A DNA stretch of 5,586 bases. It comes from an uncultured Thermoleophilia bacterium (lineage in GTDB: Bacteria; Actinomycetota; Thermoleophilia; UBA2241). Position 1 is the stretch's first letter, and every line of letters begins with the position of its first letter. Positions 4,300 through 5,586 of this stretch are shown here, one piece after another. The DNA is taken from the NCBI GenBank assembly GCA_903921965.1, contig CAIXSE010000751.1, positions 1 to 5,586 of the forward strand, written 5' to 3'. The notes beneath the pieces were generated by a model. It was not told where the DNA came from. It did no database searches and worked only from the letters and a program-made list of their open reading frames with translations. The position numbers and the translations under genes were made by a program.

Positions 4300-5225
4300 C
4301 CTCCGGGGGCTACACGCGGTACACGCTGCGGCTCGCGCGCGCCGCGGCGGCGTCCGCCCCGGCCCCGGCGCCCGAGCCTCCCGCGGACGACTGGTCCGGG
4401 GCGGCGGCGTTCGTCGTGAGCGCCGACCCCGTGGACTACGCGCACCCCGACGCCGCGGCGCTGGTCGCGTCGCTGCAGCCCGCCGGCTGGCAGGAGGAGG
4501 ACGGCGGCGACACGCTCGTGTTCTGGCTGGCGGACGGGGCTGCGGAGGACGCGGAGGCCGCAGCCGTGCTCGCCCGGCTGGGCACGCTGGGCGCGCTCGT
4601 CGCCGAGTCGCAGGAGCCGGGCTGGGAGACCGCCTGGCAGGAGTTCCACCGGCCGCAGACCGTCGGGCGGTTCTACGTGCGCCCGCCCTGGTGCGAGCCC
4701 GAGCCGGGCCTGCTCGACCTCGTCGTGGACGCCGGACAGGCCTTCGGCACCGGCGGCCACGCCACGACGCGCCAGTGCCTGGAGGAGATCCAGGCCATCG
4801 CGCCGGGCTCGCTGCTCGATATCGGCTGCGGCTCGGGCGTCGTCTCGCTGGCCGCGCTGCGGCTGGGCTTCGCGCCGGTGTGGGGCGTGGACTTCGACCC
4901 CGCCGCCGTGGTGGCCGCGGGGGAGAACGCGGCGCGCAACGGGTTGTCGGCGGAGTTCAGCGTGGGCGACGCGACCGACGCCTCGGCCGTGCTGCCGGAG
5001 GCGGACGTGGTCGTCGCGAACGTCGCGCTCCGGCCGATCCTGAGGCTCGCGGCGCGGTTCGACGAGCGCGCCGGCGGGCGGGCGCTCGCCCCGGCGCACC
5101 TGCTGCTCGCCGGGCTGCTCGTGGAGCAGGCCGACGAGGCCGCCGCGGCGTTCCCGGCGTACCGGGAGCTCGCGCGCCGCGACGACGGCGAGTGGGCGCT
5201 CGTGCACCTCGTGAGGGCCGGATGA
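4296..5225 (+). CDS. prmA: Ribosomal protein L11 methyltransferase PrmA
   Basis: This 309-residue SAM-dependent enzyme trimethylates ribosomal protein L11, before or during 50S assembly. The N-terminal substrate-recognition domain (residues 1-~110) is divergent and begins with an Ala/Pro-rich stretch. A linker motif, WETAWQEFHRPQTVGRFYVRPPW, precedes the catalytic domain. There, DAGQAFGTGGHATT (FGTG at 150-153) is the PrmA signature and LLDIGCGSGVVSLAA (from 173) is the SAM-binding glycine loop. GVDFDP (197-202) holds the acidic residue for the ribose, and VVVANV (Asn 242) is the NxxL-like active-site strand. Two prolines of the E. coli signature (DPG and HPT) are alanines here. GTG 4296 overlaps the dnaJ stop (GTGA) with no clear ribosome binding site, so expression probably depends on coupling to dnaJ. 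The 3' end overlaps mtaB as ATGA. Another L11-like methyltransferase substrate is possible, but the dnaJ neighbourhood is typical of PrmA. Confidence 0.92.
   Translation: MTSGGYTRYTLRLARAAAASAPAPAPEPPADDWSGAAAFVVSADPVDYAHPDAAALVASLQPAGWQEEDGGDTLVFWLADGAAEDAEAAAVLARLGTLGALVAESQEPGWETAWQEFHRPQTVGRFYVRPPWCEPEPGLLDLVVDAGQAFGTGGHATTRQCLEEIQAIAPGSLLDIGCGSGVVSLAALRLGFAPVWGVDFDPAAVVAAGENAARNGLSAEFSVGDATDASAVLPEADVVVANVALRPILRLAARFDERAGGRALAPAHLLLAGLLVEQADEAAAAFPAYRELARRDDGEWALVHLVRAG
5213..5217 (+). promoter_or_regulatory. Ribosome binding site of mtaB
   Basis: GAGGG within the last codons of prmA ends four bases before ATG 5222. It is slightly close but supports this start, together with the ATGA overlap. 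Confidence 0.5.
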
Positions 5226-5586
5226 CGAAGGTGCGCGCCGCCTTCGTGGGCTGCAAGGTCAGCCAGGCGGACGGGGAGGAGGCCCTGGCGGGGCTCGGAT
5301 CCGCAGGCCTCGAGACGACGACGGGGGCGGACGCCGACGTGGTCGTCGTGCACACCTGCTGCGTGACGGCCGAGGCCGAGCGCAAGTCGCGGCGCATGGC
5401 GCGACGCCTGGCGGCGTCCGGCTCACGCGTCCTCGTCGCCGGGTGCGCCGCCGTGCTGCACCCGGAGCAGTTCGAGGGGGACGGGATCGCCGTCGTGGGC
5501 CGGCCCGACTGGGCGCAGGTCGGCCGGGAGCTGCGCGACGGCGAGGCCGCCGCGCGGCCGCCGGACGGCGCCGCCGCCGCCGGACC
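5222..5586 (+). CDS. mtaB: tRNA t6A37 methylthiotransferase MtaB, N-terminal fragment
   Basis: The gene runs off the window after 121 codons. MtaB is a radical-SAM enzyme that adds a methylthio group to N6-threonylcarbamoyladenosine at position 37 of tRNAs reading ANN codons. The visible part is the N-terminal UPF0004 domain that holds the auxiliary 4Fe-4S cluster. Its three ligand cysteines are seen as VGCKVSQADGEE (Cys 11), VVHTCCVTAEAERKSRR (Cys 46, with a second cysteine at 47) and VLVAGCAA (Cys 75). GCK-x-x-Q and TCCVT with a basic KSRR are MtaB-like rather than MiaB- or RimO-like. Variations are Ser in place of the usual Asn in GCKVNQ and His in place of Asn in NTC. The radical-SAM CxxxCxxC core and TRAM domain would lie downstream and cannot be checked. 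The last ~20 codons are Ala/Pro/Gly-rich linker. ATG 5222 overlaps the prmA stop as ATGA. Confidence 0.9.
   Translation, partial: MTKVRAAFVGCKVSQADGEEALAGLGSAGLETTTGADADVVVVHTCCVTAEAERKSRRMARRLAASGSRVLVAGCAAVLHPEQFEGDGIAVVGRPDWAQVGRELRDGEAAARPPDGAAAAG

Overview
This is a very GC-rich window (well over 70% G+C by eye, with almost every third codon position G or C). It is filled end to end by seven same-strand genes: lepA (3' end) - GNAT acetyltransferase - hemW - hrcA - dnaJ - prmA - mtaB (5' end). The order lepA/hemW/hrcA/dnaJ/prmA/mtaB is the conserved Gram-positive-type arrangement. With this base composition and the protein flavour, it suggests a high-GC actinomycetotal lineage, perhaps of the Thermoleophilia/Rubrobacteria/Coriobacteriia kind. 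That placement is inference from synteny and motif style, not a phylogeny.

Layout. Bases 1-213 are the C-terminal 70 codons of the elongation factor LepA/EF-4. Bases 213-854 encode a RimJ/RimL-like N-acetyltransferase that is not part of the usual core order. Bases 851-2092 encode HemW, a radical-SAM heme chaperone carrying an odd glycine-rich insertion. Bases 2110-3129 encode the heat-shock repressor HrcA, starting at TTG. Bases 3151-4299 encode a full-length DnaJ with J-domain, G/F region and four zinc-binding repeats. Bases 4296-5225 encode PrmA, the ribosomal protein L11 methyltransferase. From 5222 to the window end runs the N-terminus of MtaB, the tRNA t6A37 methylthiotransferase. There is no untranslated stretch longer than 21 bases, no RNA gene, no mobile element, no CRISPR array and no intrinsic terminator. 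Nothing is encoded convincingly on the minus strand.

How the genes relate. Four of the six junctions are stop/start overlaps (TGATG, GTGA, GTGA, ATGA), which points to one translationally coupled transcript. The hrcA junction is the exception. An extended -10-like sequence lies inside the 3' end of hemW, where codon choice suddenly becomes A/T-rich, followed by a leader with inverted and direct repeats and a good ribosome binding site. This suggests that hrcA-dnaJ-prmA-mtaB can also be transcribed on its own. The common themes are translation and its quality (LepA, PrmA, MtaB, perhaps the acetyltransferase) and protein folding control (HrcA, DnaJ). grpE and dnaK, which often lie between hrcA and dnaJ, are absent here, and no CIRCE operator is visible.

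I see no undescribed multi-gene system in this window. The points worth a second look are nucleic-acid structures inside genes: a perfect 14-bp hairpin in the dnaJ G/F region, a very compact G-quadruplex motif next to two mutually exclusive hairpins in a hemW insertion, and the promoter/leader of hrcA.
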